A DNA stretch of 64,000 nucleotides from Celoporthe dispersa (lineage: Eukaryota; Ascomycota; Sordariomycetes; Diaporthales; Cryphonectriaceae): contig WAID01000006.1 in assembly GCA_016584495.1 (NCBI GenBank), positions 3,162,001 through 3,226,000 of the forward strand, read 5' to 3'. Both the position numbers and the translations under genes were made by a program. This document shows positions 11,503 through 22,917 of the stretch, one piece after another. Each line of letters begins with the position of its first letter. Position 1 is the stretch's first letter. Below the pieces are notes generated by a model. The model was not told the origin of the DNA. It did not search any database and was given only the letters and a program-made list of their open reading frames with translations.

Positions 11503-14500
11503 TTATATCTTATGTGTCTGAGGGGGTCTTAGCCCACTCAACGGGTTCCGACGTTCCACGCCGTGCGGCGCTGTTGTGAAGTCAGACACAGCATCAAGAC
11601 CGTCTCGCCGGATGCGTGCCCACTCGATGAGCTCAGGTCGCTGGCTGACCGGCGCGATGCCCTCCATCTTCTGTACCACGCGGAGTATTTTGCTCGACAC
11701 GTTGTGGGGCACCGCGCCGGAGTCCAGCTGGAGCAGGCGTGCCTCGAGCTCCTGGTCCAGGGCCACTTCCTCATCTTCGCCGCACTGCCATTCTTGCTCT
11801 ACGTCTGCGTCCGCGGCCGTGTCGTCTTGCTGCGTCTTGCCCGGAAGCGCCTGCTCGGCTGGCCACTGTTGCTCGCCTGCCTTCTTCTCCCGTTCCTGCT
11901 GCTGCAGCTCCGACGCCATCTTCTTGAGCTTGTTGGCCTCTACCGTAGCCTCCATCAGCTTGATGGCCTTTTCCTTGTTGATGATATACGAGAACGCGCG
12001 TAGCGTCGAGTCGTCAGCCTTGAACCCTTCGCTCTCGAGACGGCGCATTGCCTCCACCGCCTGAGGTATCTTTTGCATCTTGGCGTAACCAGCGGCGAGG
12101 GTGTTCCACGTGACAATATTCGGCTCCACCCCATGCTCGCGCATAAGGCCGATGATGCGCTCGGCCTCCCTGGGTTGTTTGTGCCTCATGAAACCATGCA
12201 TGAGGATGCTCCAGGTGTAAACACTTGGGGCTGGGTGGCGGATTGGAGGTCTCCGTTGGCTGAGAACTTCGCTTTCAGGTGGTTCTTTTACTTCTGGTCG
12301 ATGCTGCCCCGAATCCTCCAACCTGGCAGCTGTGGCTTGGGAATTCTCGGCTTCATGAGCCTGTTCGCTAGGGAAACTTTCGGTAGCCACTGTGTCGTCG
12401 GGTCCTTCTGTATTCGCCAGGATCCCTGCCGCTTCCGTATATGGTGCTTCACCGTCCGCCGTCTGCCGAGTCGTCAACACAGGATCAGGATGCCCGACTT
12501 TCGGGTCGGATTCTTGGCCAACATCCCTCATCATATCTCGAATGATGTCGAGCGCGATTCGCAGGGTGCCTCGCCACTTGACCAAGTTTCTCAGAATGAT
12601 GTCATGAATAAGCGTCCCTCGCTCTCGTACCATGAGCTCTGCAGCAGGATGGCCCTCTGCGAGCATCTGTCTGAACTGCGAGTAGAACATGACGACGTCG
12701 TATGGCATGGGGAGGTATCGAACGAGCCCCAGGATCATGATGGCGAGCGTGTCCGAACCCGGCTGCACGACCTCCCGAGAAGGCAGAGGCGGGATTTCTG
12801 CAGCTATGCGCTTCATGGCCTCAGGAAACCAGCTCTGGAGCGTTGCGAAATCACCCATCTCGATAAGACGCTTTGTGATGAACGGCCTGACAGGTTCAGG
12901 GTCGAAGATCCGGGTGTAGATCGAATTCAGGGCGAACAGGGCGGTTCGGCGCGGTCCTCGCCTGTCTTTGCGTTCCCGTAGGCAACAGATGTATAAGGCA
13001 TGGAGCACATCATTCCAGACGACAGGGTCCCGAATGTTCGCAAAGCACGCCTGGATCGTGAGTTCAGCCAGAGTGTCAAAATCTCCGCAGATCTTACACC
13101 CGTGGATCAGGATCGAGAAGGCGACCGCATCCGGTTGCACGCCGTGTTGTTTCATGACCTCGAAAACATCTAGAGCTGTCCTGAGATCCCCCTTCAGGCA
13201 GAGACCCCGCATGATGGCCGAGTACGTGACGACATTGGGTGTCAGCCCAATACTGTGGAGAGTGCTGAACAAGTCTGCGGGCGTGGCAGAGAGGCCATCC
13301 AGCGCTGCGAGGTCCTCCTTCTTGAATGTCAAAATTGAAGTGCACACGCTGGCTGCCGCAGGAGTGTTGATATCCAGCACACCCGCCCTTCTGAGCCCGA
13401 CCAACACCTGAGCACTCAACTCTTTTGTCGATGGCGACTTAGCTAGGCGACTAGCAAATTGGAGCTCGGTGTTGGGGTGCAAGTTACAATGAGCAGCGCA
13501 GAGCTCCTGGTGCCAGGGTCCGATAGAGGCTTCGGGAAGAGCGCCCAGTATTCGCACGATGGTGGCCTGAGTGATCTGAACGAAGTTTCTCCGACTGCTC
13601 CTGAGCACGTTGGCCACCAGCAGAGCCAGATCTTCTGCATAGGCAGGCCTCTCAGAGGGTTGCACCACGCTCACGCGCATTGCCAACATCTCGAGGACGT
13701 CTTCGACAACGTAAAACTCGGGCGTAGATGGTGGTTTATGGGTTCTCATGACGCATTCCAGCAGAGGACGGAGCTTTTCGGGGACAAAGCGCATCGCCAC
13801 GGATATCAGCTGGCTGTCCCTACGTCGCCGCATGGAGCGATTCTTCCCTTGGAAACGTGGTATCGAAGCCATCATCTCCTCCACGCTACCACAGTCCTGC
13901 AGCCACTGAATCTGTTGCTTCTCGACCTTTGATGTCGGTTTCGAGTTCTCTGGTGGTGTATTTCGAAAGTCCTTCACAAGGCTTTTCCACGCAGTGAATT
14001 CGCCAAAAGCTAGCCTCGTTCTGTATCCCGGGGCAACTTTCGCCAGGCGCTCTCGTTGAAATAGCTCCCAATCTTCGAACCTGTGAATGATCGAGGCCAT
14101 CTTCGCAGTACCATCCTCAACGTTCTTGACCTCCTTGACGAATTGTATCCTCATGTCACTGCGCGTGGACGTGGACGTGGATGGTGTGGGCAGGAATGGA
14201 GGTTTGGGTGGTTCGAGAGCCTGCATCGGTCGAACTGTGATCTTATCTCGAGAGAGATGATCTGATGAAGTGTCGAGAGGGCCAGGAGATCCGTCATCAC
14301 CTCGCGGCTGACGTGCAGAGTCGAAGCTGGTCGTTGGCAGGGCAGCGCCATGTGTTATCGAGGAAGGAGCCTCTCCATCCTGGGACTGCTCCCCGAAGGC
14401 CACTTGACTGCCTCCTTCGGCGCTCAACGCTACGCCATGGACTGCTGCTCGGCGCGAGATCTGAGATAGAAGACGGGGCGACGATCCATGTCGTATGGGA

Positions 14501-14559
14501 ATAATTTGCCGTGGTTGCCCGAGTCGCAGGAGGCAGGAACGGCAGCAGACGTACTGCAT
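11503..14559 (-). CDS. Pentatricopeptide repeat (PPR) protein, probably mitochondrial RNA-binding
   Basis: Single uninterrupted frame of 1018 aa. The first 60 residues are Arg/Ser-rich with few acids, as expected for a mitochondrial presequence. Clear PPR helix pairs include NVVTYSAIMRGLCLKGDLRTA followed by GVQPDAVAFSILIHGC (about residues 437-490), and VYTWSILMHGFMRHKQ followed by VEPNIVTWNTLAAGYAKM (about 775-830). Proteins of this size and layout in filamentous fungi bind and stabilise or activate single mitochondrial mRNAs; Neurospora CYA-5 and yeast Pet309 are examples. I cannot assign the target, so no symbol is given. The C-terminus carries a Lys/Glu/Gln-rich, probably coiled-coil segment at about 860-910. 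The gene is divergent from cwf18 with 382 bp between the starts. Confidence 0.9.
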   Translation of the reverse strand: MQYVCCRSCLLRLGQPRQIIPIRHGSSPRLLSQISRRAAVHGVALSAEGGSQVAFGEQSQDGEAPSSITHGAALPTTSFDSARQPRGDDGSPGPLDTSSDHLSRDKITVRPMQALEPPKPPFLPTPSTSTSTRSDMRIQFVKEVKNVEDGTAKMASIIHRFEDWELFQRERLAKVAPGYRTRLAFGEFTAWKSLVKDFRNTPPENSKPTSKVEKQQIQWLQDCGSVEEMMASIPRFQGKNRSMRRRRDSQLISVAMRFVPEKLRPLLECVMRTHKPPSTPEFYVVEDVLEMLAMRVSVVQPSERPAYAEDLALLVANVLRSSRRNFVQITQATIVRILGALPEASIGPWHQELCAAHCNLHPNTELQFASRLAKSPSTKELSAQVLVGLRRAGVLDINTPAAASVCTSILTFKKEDLAALDGLSATPADLFSTLHSIGLTPNVVTYSAIMRGLCLKGDLRTALDVFEVMKQHGVQPDAVAFSILIHGCKICGDFDTLAELTIQACFANIRDPVVWNDVLHALYICCLRERKDRRGPRRTALFALNSIYTRIFDPEPVRPFITKRLIEMGDFATLQSWFPEAMKRIAAEIPPLPSREVVQPGSDTLAIMILGLVRYLPMPYDVVMFYSQFRQMLAEGHPAAELMVRERGTLIHDIILRNLVKWRGTLRIALDIIRDMMRDVGQESDPKVGHPDPVLTTRQTADGEAPYTEAAGILANTEGPDDTVATESFPSEQAHEAENSQATAARLEDSGQHRPEVKEPPESEVLSQRRPPIRHPAPSVYTWSILMHGFMRHKQPREAERIIGLMREHGVEPNIVTWNTLAAGYAKMQKIPQAVEAMRRLESEGFKADDSTLRAFSYIINKEKAIKLMEATVEANKLKKMASELQQQEREKKAGEQQWPAEQALPGKTQQDDTAADADVEQEWQCGEDEEVALDQELEARLLQLDSGAVPHNVSSKILRVVQKMEGIAPVSQRPELIEWARIRRDGLDAVSDFTTAPHGVERRNPLSGLRPPQTHKI

Positions 14560-14941
14560 ACTCCTCGGTTCGCCTCTCTTTTTGGATGCCGTCTGATCAA
14601 CGGCAAGTCCTCCTTCATATCGTATTGCGCAGCATCTCGACTGTGTTTTTGTCCTGGGAGGCTTCGTTTCTGGTAGTCCAGCGCGGGTTGATGGTCGAGA
14701 TTTAGTATTTTCTTCAAAGATCCAGAGCGAGGGCAGGCTACTGACTACTGGCGCTGCCTGCCGGGAGAAACCGCTGGGAGTTGCAAGGATTCATCGCATC
14801 TGGCTGGGTTCATGAATCTCAACTCCGACATCCTCACAACAACAACCACCACCAGACCCATACAGAAACCAGACACGCGGTTGCCGGTCGAGCTCCAACC
14901 AAATCTTAAGACTTATCGGGCTGGTCTTTCGGCAAAAGGTC
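14560..14941. other. Divergent promoter between PPR gene and cwf18
   Basis: A compact 382-bp two-way promoter. It contains a CAA/CCA-rich leader near 14820-14850 just upstream of cwf18. No recognised transcription-factor site can be assigned with confidence. Confidence 0.6.
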
Positions 14942-15632
14942 ATGTCGACACCGCACACCAAGCTCAGTGCCGCCTCAGACGACCGCAAGGCGCGGCTCGC
15001 AAAACTCAAGTCACTAAAGCGCAAACAACCCGAAGACGAGATCGCACCGCCAGAATCAGACCGCCAGAAATCACCAGCAGCACTGCCCCCCGCAACAGGG
15101 AGGCGAGGACGACGCGTCCCAAGCAGAACAAGAGAAGCAGCAGCAGCAGATTGAACAGGATGTCTCGCGGATATACCTGTCCGGACGAAACTACGACGCC
15201 GAGACCAAGGGCCCAAAACTAGGCTTCGAGGCGCCGCCGATACTGGGACCGGACGAGCAGACGCTGGAGGAGCAGGCGGCGGACCTAGAGGCGGAGCTGC
15301 GGAAAAAGGCGGCCGACGAGGCTGAGGATGACAAGGGCATCGACCTCTTCAAGCTGCAGCCCAAGAAGCCGAACTGGGATCTCAAGAGGGAGTTGAACAA
15401 GAAGCTGGAGGTGCTCAATGTCAGGACGGACAATGCCATCGCGAGGCTGGTGAGGGAGAGGTTGCAGTCGAAGAAGGACGACGTGCAGAAGGCCGGCTCT
15501 GGCGCCACCGATGGGGAGGATGCTGTCGCTGCGAGCCTGGAGGGCGGGGAGCTGGAGGAGATTGTTAGGCTGAGGGAGAGGGAGGAGGCGGAGGAGGAAC
15601 GGAGAGAGCGTGAGGCTATCGATGTGGAGTGA
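14942..15632 (+). CDS. cwf18: Cwf18-type pre-mRNA splicing factor (CCDC12 family)
   Basis: Component of the Prp19/NTC-associated spliceosome. Single exon, 229 aa after one correction. The family signature runs through DRKARLAKLKSLKRK (residues 14-28), SRIYLSGRNYD, GIDLFKLQPKKPNWDLKREL and the helical tail KLEVLNVRTDNAIARLVRERL. The reading frame is broken by one extra base in C6 at 15086-15091. Removing it gives LPPQQGGEDDASQAEQE, which continues straight into the conserved part; without it the frame stops soon after residue 65. The stop lies only 147 bp from the stop of the convergent zinc-knuckle gene, so the 3' ends of the transcripts probably overlap. Confidence 0.9.
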
Positions 15633-15779
15633 AGCACGAAGGCTTGCTCTGTTGGGGCTGCACATTCCAGGGCATCATTGCACCGGATAGGCGTTTTAAG
15701 GATCGAGACTGGATCCTCGGCAAGGGGGGGAAAAAAAACAGGTGGTCCTGCATAACAGTATGCGAATTGATACCCAGAT

Positions 15780-16792
15780 CTATCTACTCATGTTCATGGC
15801 CTGGGTCAAAGCTAATCGCTTGCTGAAGGGACTCAGGCTGCGCTGTCTTGGTGGCTCCGGTTGCCGTGGAGGACCTCGCTGGCGCTCTTCAGACCTGTAT
15901 GGCCCATCCCGATCCCGATCCCTGTAGCGACCGTAGCCACCCTGCGCTGGTCGACCTGCTGGTGACCTCGAGTCTCGTCGCCTCACAGGTCCCCGGCGCT
16001 CATTTTCTCCCGAATCAGACGAGTACCTCCGACGACGTACCGGAGAGCGCTCTCGGTCGAGAGAGTCCTCGCGCGGCGGCCCTCGGGATGGTGGTTCGTC
16101 GTATGACGAGGGGGATCTCGTTTCGCGGTCTTCATATCCACGTGGGCTACCTGGGGACCGGCCCCTGATTTCATGAGGATGGTGGCTCGTTTCCGGACTC
16201 AGAGATCGCCCGCGACGGTCGTCGCTAACCGAATCGAAAGACCGGCTCCGGCTCCGCGACGGCCGCCGCACAGGAGGCGAAGTATCGCGGACATGTCGTG
16301 GCGAAGGCGATGCCCGTCTCCGTGGCGGTGGCGACCTGTCAGATCTTGTTGAGACAGATGATACTGAACCGACAGAGGCAGACCGTGACCGTGATCGTGG
16401 GCGTTTGTGCTCGGGCTGCCGCGCTGGCGGCTCATCATCATCATCTTCTTCCAGCTCCCGTTTTCGTGCCCTCTCAGCCTCCTTCTTAGCCAACTCCTCA
16501 TCAGCTACGCCTTTCCTACACGATGTAAATTAGCAAGACAGTGTGCGGGAGGTAGGTGGGCGAGGCATGAGTCTTACTTTCTTGTGACATCATCAGGCAC
16601 ATTGTTGGTGAGCTTGGGGGCCAGCTTGGGGTTAAGCAGCTGCTGCGTCCGAGAGGGCCGGGCCTTGTACGGTCGTTCTTGTAGCTGAGCCTTGCACTCG
16701 TACGAATAGTGCCCTCGCTTTAGGCATTTTTGGCACTGAACACTGGCTGGTGTAGGCTGCCTCCGGCCTCCACCTCGGTTCCACGCATGCAT
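15780..16792 (-). CDS. Zinc-knuckle (ZCCHC10-like) protein with RS-rich tail
   Basis: Likely nuclear RNA-binding or splicing-related protein. Two exons, 16792-16578 and 16515-15780, give 316 aa; the 62-base intron joins VTRK to KGVADEEL. The CCHC knuckle CQKCLKRGHYSYEC (C-x2-C-x4-H-x4-C) lies at about residues 20-33 and is followed by RPSRTQQLLNPKL, the hallmark of the ZCCHC10 group. The rest is a highly charged Arg/Ser/Asp/Pro-rich region (SRSRSAS, DRERSPVRRRR, RDRDRDG) like that of SR proteins and open to SR-kinase phosphorylation. The start is the ATG at 16792; the upstream extension in frame shows no conserved sequence. It faces cwf18, another splicing gene. Confidence 0.8.
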
Positions 16793-18337
16793 GGCTGCGG
16801 TGTGCGTGTGGTCAGGTGAGGATGAAGCGGAAAATTCGGTGCTGGGCGACCCTAGGCGACCCAGAGGATAGACAGCGGCACAATAAGGAAGCAAGGCTTC
16901 CCTTGATACCTCAACTGTGTGTGCTGCTGAGCCTTGTTGTCCCGTCCCTGGTGCCTTGATGTTGGGGGTGCAAGGCGCCAGAGACTTGGTCTGCCTGCCT
17001 TCTTGCCCTGGAGATTGTCCCCTTTCTGGACAGGGAGGGAGATTTGTTGGTGAAGTCGGTGAGGATAGACCAGCTGCTGCGGTGAGACGTGTGAGGATAA
17101 CCCTTGATAGAGGGAAGTGGCCGTGCTGGAGAAAAAGTGTGTGTTCTAGATCGTGAGGCAAGTGAGGCTACAGTCCTCCCCGCTCAGTGACCAACAGCAG
17201 GTTTTCCCGTGGTAGATGATCCGCTTATGTAAACAAACGTTCAGATTAGAAGGCTTAGCCTGGCACTAACCCGCCCTGGCCGCCCTGCCGCCCTGCCGCC
17301 CAGCTAACCCCCTCCCCCCTACTGCAGTGCTCTGGATTGGGAGCGATGGACTGAAGTGCAACTTAGTGCCTGACGAAGCTTCACTTCCCATCTGCGGCAG
17401 ACGAGGGGGACGCGATCACTTCTTGACGCCTAGCAAGCCGGCACATTTGCCCCCCCTCTCCTTCTTCTAATTCTCCTGGCGTCCCCTCTCAGCCTCGAGG
17501 ACAGAGGCTCTGGGCTTACCCTGAGGCTGGTCGTCTGGACGCTACCCGCTGTCAGATTCTTGTCACCTCGTCGAGTTCGATTTTGACCATCACCGCCATC
17601 ACAACCACCACAGCCGACCTCGACAACACGGCCGACCTGACCTCATACGGATCGATTAGTGGAGGTTCACTGAAGACGGCGCCAGCGCTGCAGCCCGCTT
17701 TTCACACCACCCGCCGACCGAGCACGCGGAGCACGTTGAGCCTGTGCTTCAATCCCCCCCTCCCCCCCAAAGGAGCACCCAATCCCTACCGCACGCCTCG
17801 GTGCGACCGAAAGTCAAATTCGGCATCGCAATCAACCCAAGCCCCCCCAAAACCCTCTCCACTCTTTGTGTTCGAACTTCGACGGCAGAGACCGAAATCT
17901 GGTTTTCAGCCCCCGAACGACGTGGTCACTGCGTATCCTGCAGCCTTGAGAGGTCTCGACAAGCCGCGGCACGTCCTTATCCTACAGGGCAGATTCCACG
18001 ACCGACACCGACGGACTGCCATCACTCGGCCGGCTGCTTTGGCAGATTCAATCATATAACCTTGCCGGGCACCTCGACAAGTTCGGCCTGCACATCTGTC
18101 TGCCCAGCACGCAAACTGAATGGATCTCAGATCTCGACAATGAGCAGCTGTACCTCCTTCTCGACCGGGACCGCCTTGATCTGTTTTGTTTCTTAGACTT
18201 CCTTTCGTCTGTTCATCTTTTAGCCCACTTTTTGGGTGCGCTTGTTCCTCGCAGCAGACGACACGCTGTCTGGCGCGAGAGACCGAGCACACGCTTCGAT
18301 TTTCACTTCCACCGACCACGACCCAGCAGGCGCAGAC
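16793..18337. other. Divergent region upstream of zinc-knuckle and R3H genes
   Basis: About 1.5 kb between two starts, GC-rich and CT-rich. An open frame of 158 codons at 17583-18059 lies in the probable leader of the R3H gene. Its product is low-complexity and not recognised, so it is either an upstream ORF or chance. Nothing else seen. Confidence 0.5.
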
Positions 18338-21013
18338 ATGACGGCTGTACGGACGACTATGACAGACGTCAAGAGGCTTTCATTCGCAAAGGTATGCCCA
18401 GCGGCGAGGCCTGCCTGTACAACTGTTTTTGTGTGGAAGACTAATATTTTGTGCAAAGGTTGTGGCCGCCACACCTGATAGGCCGACTTCGTCACCTCGA
18501 GAACCTTTGCCCAGCACTATCACTGAGGACGAGCCGCAGCCTTCCTCCACAAAACTCGGCCCAGCCGTGCCTGGGAAGACGATGGGGCCAGACGGGGCGG
18601 CCGCCGCGGCCACGACAGAATTGCCAGATGGGGGCGGCATTGCGCCCTCAGGTGAAGCTCAGCTTGTCGGCGGGCTGCAGAAGCTGAGGGTGGAGAACAA
18701 AGCCCCTAGTCTTGTGGTCAACGGTGCTAGTTCCACGTCCACGGGCACATCTTCCAAGGTCCAGACGCCCTCAGACGATGCGTCTCAGAAAGGCGATTCT
18801 AGTTCTGATCTCAGCACCAAACCCCCCAGCCTCGATGGCAAGAGCATCACCTCTGGGACGACCTTCAACGCGCTGGACGAAAAGGAGTCGCTCCGGCCTG
18901 ATGACAGTGCAAGCGTGCAGGCTGCGGCGGAGGACGACGACGCATTCTCGGTCCGGGGTTCGCTGCTTGCAGGCTCGCGGATGGGCTCAGAGGTGGCTGC
19001 TCGCTTTCAGCGCATCCAGCTGGGCGACATGCCTCCGAGGAGCATCTCCCATCAACATGTCATTGTTGAATCTGGAAACCAAGGCGTCGTTACACCGCAG
19101 AGCGCCTCCTCAGAGCAGATCCCAGTCACCGATGCAAAGATTGCACTCGTGAGCGCGACGTCCACCCCAAGCGGCCTGCACGGGCAGAACCCTGACGACA
19201 AGCTCCTCGAGGCCATGTCGTCTCAGAAGGATCGGCTGTTCCTGCTGAAGCTGGAAGAAACGGTTATCGAATTCGTACAGGACTCGAAGTAAGTCCATGG
19301 GTGCAGACTCCAATGTCGTGTGAAGAGACTGTCGCTAACTGATTGCACAGGGAGCCGTTTATGGACCTACCTCCTTCTAACTCCTTTTGTAGGATGTTGA
19401 CGCACAAGTTGGCTGATTACTACCACATGACACACTCGTTCGAGGCGAATGCCGGAGCTGTTCGCATCTTCAGAACCCCCTTTGCCGAGTGCCCCCTTCA
19501 CTGGCCAGCATTGCGCAGAGCGCCTCGGCCACAAGCACGCCGCCCTCAGCCGTGCTGCCAAGGAAGATCATGAGACGTGGGGAGAATGGATTCGGCCCAG
19601 GAAGCTCTGGCCCATCCAAACCAACGTCTGAGGCTGGGAGCGATGCCAAGGATAAGGCAGCTGCCAAGGAGAAGTGAGTGCTCAACACACAGCCTACGCG
19701 TCAGGCACCGAGCTAACTTGTGCGTGTTGCGACAGGATGTCCAGGGAAGAGAGGGAAGAAGCTTACAACAAAGCCCGTGAGCGCATCTTCGGGACGGCTT
19801 CTGCGGAGACGTCGACACTAGGTATAGCACACGCCCTTCCGGTTCCCGTTCCACGCTGTTCAAGGCTGACGAGTGAACAGAGAATGAAGACAGCACTGGG
19901 GTGTCTCGGGCAAGCTCTCTGTCGCTTCGCGATAAGACCAACAGCGGGAAGAAAGCGAGGAGGCGGCGCGACTCTGATACTTTCGAGACGCGGTCTAACT
20001 ACGTCGCTTATGCGCCAGCCTATGGACACTCCCACCAACCCACCTGGGTTCAACCGCAATACGTCTCGGCGGGAAGTACGCAATTTAATACTCCAGCTCC
20101 ACAGCAATACGCCGCTGCAATGCCTCCCATGTACGGCGCCCCGGGCCAGCCGTACCCACCGATGATGCCTAGCGGCGGAGGCGGTGGTGGTGGTGGTGGC
20201 GGTGGCGGCTATGGAGTGCAGTGTAGCAACATGCCGAACGTAAGTATCTCAACCACTGCTTCCGATCTTGAGGAATATCGTTGACGATTTCACCAGTACC
20301 CACAGCCGCCCGGTCAGCCTCGATACCAGCCTCCCATGAGCTCCATGCCTCCTGGACCTTATGGTTCCCCGATGCAGCCTCCGCCTCCGCCTCCCCAGCA
20401 GCAGCAGCACGGATGGCAGCAACCCCCGCCGCCGCCTACCTTCAACCAGAGCCCGTACCAATCTCGGGCCACCCCAGTGACGGGGACAGGCATACCCTAT
20501 GCCTACGGCGCCCTTCCGGTCAACATCAGTCCTCATGACCCCAAGAGCCAGCATCCTATTCCTGGCAGCTTCAACCGCCACGCTTTCAACCCGAAGACGC
20601 AGTCATTCGTGCCCAGTAACGGCATGACACCCATGCCACCTGCTGGACCTTACAACTACATGCCTCCACGGCAGGAAAGCCCTCAGCTCGCGCCGCCTCC
20701 TCACGTGGGTTTTTCAGGATACCAGACCGCGCCACCCATGGCCCAGCAGCCTTACGCCGGTGGAGGGTACAACATGATGCGGCAGGGATCGAACACCTCT
20801 CTCCCTCCTTACCACCACCCGCCTGCGGCGATGCAGCACCCGCCTCATGTCACCCACCAGCTCCCACCTCACCCCGCCGCCCAGGGCCCCCACCACATCC
20901 CCAACAAGCCCTCGATGCCTCAGGGGCCACCCATGGGCCACGGACAACCACCCTTCAGCAACCTGCCGACATACGGCAATCCGGCAGCCCTACCGCAGAA
21001 ACCTACAACCTAG
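18338..21013 (+). CDS. R3H-SUZ domain protein (ARPP21/R3HDM family)
   Basis: Cytoplasmic single-stranded RNA-binding protein. Exons are 18338-18391, 18459-19288, 19351-19673, 19736-19821, 19881-20239 and 20297-21013; 789 aa after one correction. The R3H domain spans about residues 278-345: KLEETVIEFVQDSKEPFMDL, then FCRMLTHKLADYYHM containing the R-x3-H signature (RMLTH). SUZ-like motifs follow (KIMRRGENGFG, then MSREEREEAYNKARERIFG). The C-terminal 400 residues are Pro/Gln/Gly/Tyr-rich and probably disordered, with a run of about 12 Gly encoded near 20170-20210 and a Pro-Gln stretch near 20380. One frame break: one base is missing at T3, 19481-19483, next to C5; adding it gives RTPFCRVPPSLASIA, the normal end of the R3H fold. 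Likely role is mRNA stability or translation. Confidence 0.88.
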
Positions 21014-21710
21014 CAAGTGCGTGCGTGCATTCCACAAGGTGTTTTTTCTCTCTTCTCTCTCTTTATTCTTTCTCACGGACGGACACGGATGATCATCATG
21101 ATAACGGCGTACGGACTTTTCTCGGTGCATACAGGCGTTCAGGGAGGGAGGGGATTTTTCCTGCTGGTCTGAGGGGGCTCGTCAATCATAGCATGAGTTG
21201 GGCCATCGTTCAGAGACAGGTCAAGGTAGTCAGGATCCGACTACAACATTGGTGGGAGGGGCAAAAAACAAAAAGAAAAGAATACTCGCACTTGCTAGAG
21301 GGATGATACTACTATATTAGATCATCCATAATACGATACACTTTCACGGATGTTTCCGAGACTTTCTTGAGCTGTGTGATATGACTCTCAAGCGACCACT
21401 AGCTCCGAGGCTTATATAAGGCATTGTGCTGCGAGAGAGTCTTTCAAGTATCAATGTCGTTAGAATTTTCTTTTTTCCGCGCCCATTGATTTCTATTACC
21501 CCTTGAACGCCTGTCGAGCTACCACTTTTTTTCCTTCCCAAGGCGGTCCCGCCTCGTGTCTCCCCCCCGCCTCTAGATCAGGCCGGAACAGCATGACCCC
21601 GAGCCGCGGTCCTGGCCAGTCCCTCGCCGGCGATACTGCACAGGCCACCGTATATGGATGGAGAGAAGGTGTGACGTCTACACAACCATGCAGTCCAGCA
21701 CATGCATCGC
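21014..21710. other. Convergent intergenic between R3H and eIF3f genes
   Basis: 3' regions of two facing genes, with T-rich tracts near 21045-21075 and 21465-21540. No gene or RNA recognised. Confidence 0.6.
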
Positions 21711-22917
21711 TCAGTCGCCGTTCTCCCGCGGCTCGCGGGGCTCACGAGGCTCTCTTGGTTCCCTCTGCTGACCGCCGCCGCGACCGCCTCCCCGGCCACC
21801 CCGCTTTCCACCACGCCCACCGCGGTCACCACGTCCGCCCTCCTTACCGCCGTCCTCACCATCCTTGGCGCCCTCGGCATGGGGGTCCCGACAGTGGCGC
21901 GGTAGCCAGCCTCTGGGCGAGGTCGATCTGCGTCTTGACGCTGTTGGCCAGGTAGCTCACCATGAGCACGTCCTGGATGTGGTTGTTGAAGTCGTGCTCG
22001 ATGGCGTTCGGGTCGACCTTGGGCGCGAGGGACAGGTTGTTCATCAGGTACTGGCCCAGGGCCTGGTTAGGGTCCCGTTCTTCGTCCAGAATCTCCCCCA
22101 CGTAGCCGCTGGAACGCTCCAGCAGGTCCTCGGTCTGCGCAAGAGCGGTCGCTAGCCCCTCGATATCGGGCACGAGCGGCGCGGCGCGGTTCTCGTTGTT
22201 GGCGGCGGAGGCGATGGCCTCGAGGGCGGCGCGCTCGGCATCGCCGGTGGAGAGCTTGTGCGGGACCTCGATGAACAAGCACGACTCAGCGGCACGCTCA
22301 GGGTTGACGGCCGCGGGAGCGGAAATGTAGCACTTGGTCTCGATGTCGGAGCCCGGTTCGGTGGAGATGGTCATATGGACGGCCGGGTGCGGGAAGGTGC
22401 CGGTCTCGGGGGCGGCAAAGAAGTTCTGGATGAGGGAGGAGAAGCTGTTGAGCTCGAGGGAGGTGGCGTACCAGCCCAGCAGGGTCTCCCGGGGCGAGGC
22501 CTTGAGAGTCAGGGCCAGCATCGTGCGCTGGAACTCGACGTCCACCTCGACCTGGTCCTCATTCTCGACGTGTGGGATCGCAAAGCTGTTGCGCACCTCC
22601 ACCTCAGTACCGTCTTCGCTGCGGACGCCTATCAAGGCGCCAATAACGCGAGGCTTGGGTCCGCTCGAGCTGAGTGTGGGTGGATCGTCGCTGCGCGTGG
22701 CATGGTCGAGTATGGAGAGGATGGCCTGGGGGGGAGGGGGTTACACTCGTCAGCCGGAGCTCCATTTCACCAAGACAAAAAGACACACACGGGAGGAGGG
22801 AGGACGTACTTGTGGCTGGATGTTGACGGTCATGGGAGAGATGTTGCTGTTGAAGCCGGGCACCGAGGGCGCAATAGGCCTGGCCAGGTGCAGGAATTCC
22901 TCCGAATCTATCGCCAT
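21711..22917 (-). CDS. eif3f: Translation initiation factor eIF3 subunit f (MPN domain)
   Basis: Subunit of the eIF3 complex that loads the 40S ribosome. Exons 22917-22810 and 22725-21711, joined across an 84-base intron; 373 aa after one correction. The MPN domain runs from about residue 30 (MTVNIQPQAILSILDHATR, then RVIGALIGVRSEDGTEVEV) through LGWYATSLELNSFSSLIQNFF. The JAMM metal-binding histidines are absent, as is usual for eIF3f, so it is structural. The C-terminal helices include FNNHIQDVLMVSYLANSVKTQIDLAQRLA. In the raw frame translation stops at 21856. A +1 shift between about 21893 and 21906 restores RDPHAEGAKDGEDGG and an RGG-rich tail ending RENGD at 21711. The shift point is not a plain homopolymer. 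The gene is divergent from UTP25. Confidence 0.92.
22726..22809 (-). other. Intron of eIF3f with C-rich polypyrimidine tract
   Basis: 84-base intron; on the coding strand the acceptor is preceded by CCCCCTCCCCCCCAG. It resembles the poly-C tracts in the phospholipase, oxygenase and MIT-protein introns. Confidence 0.85.
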
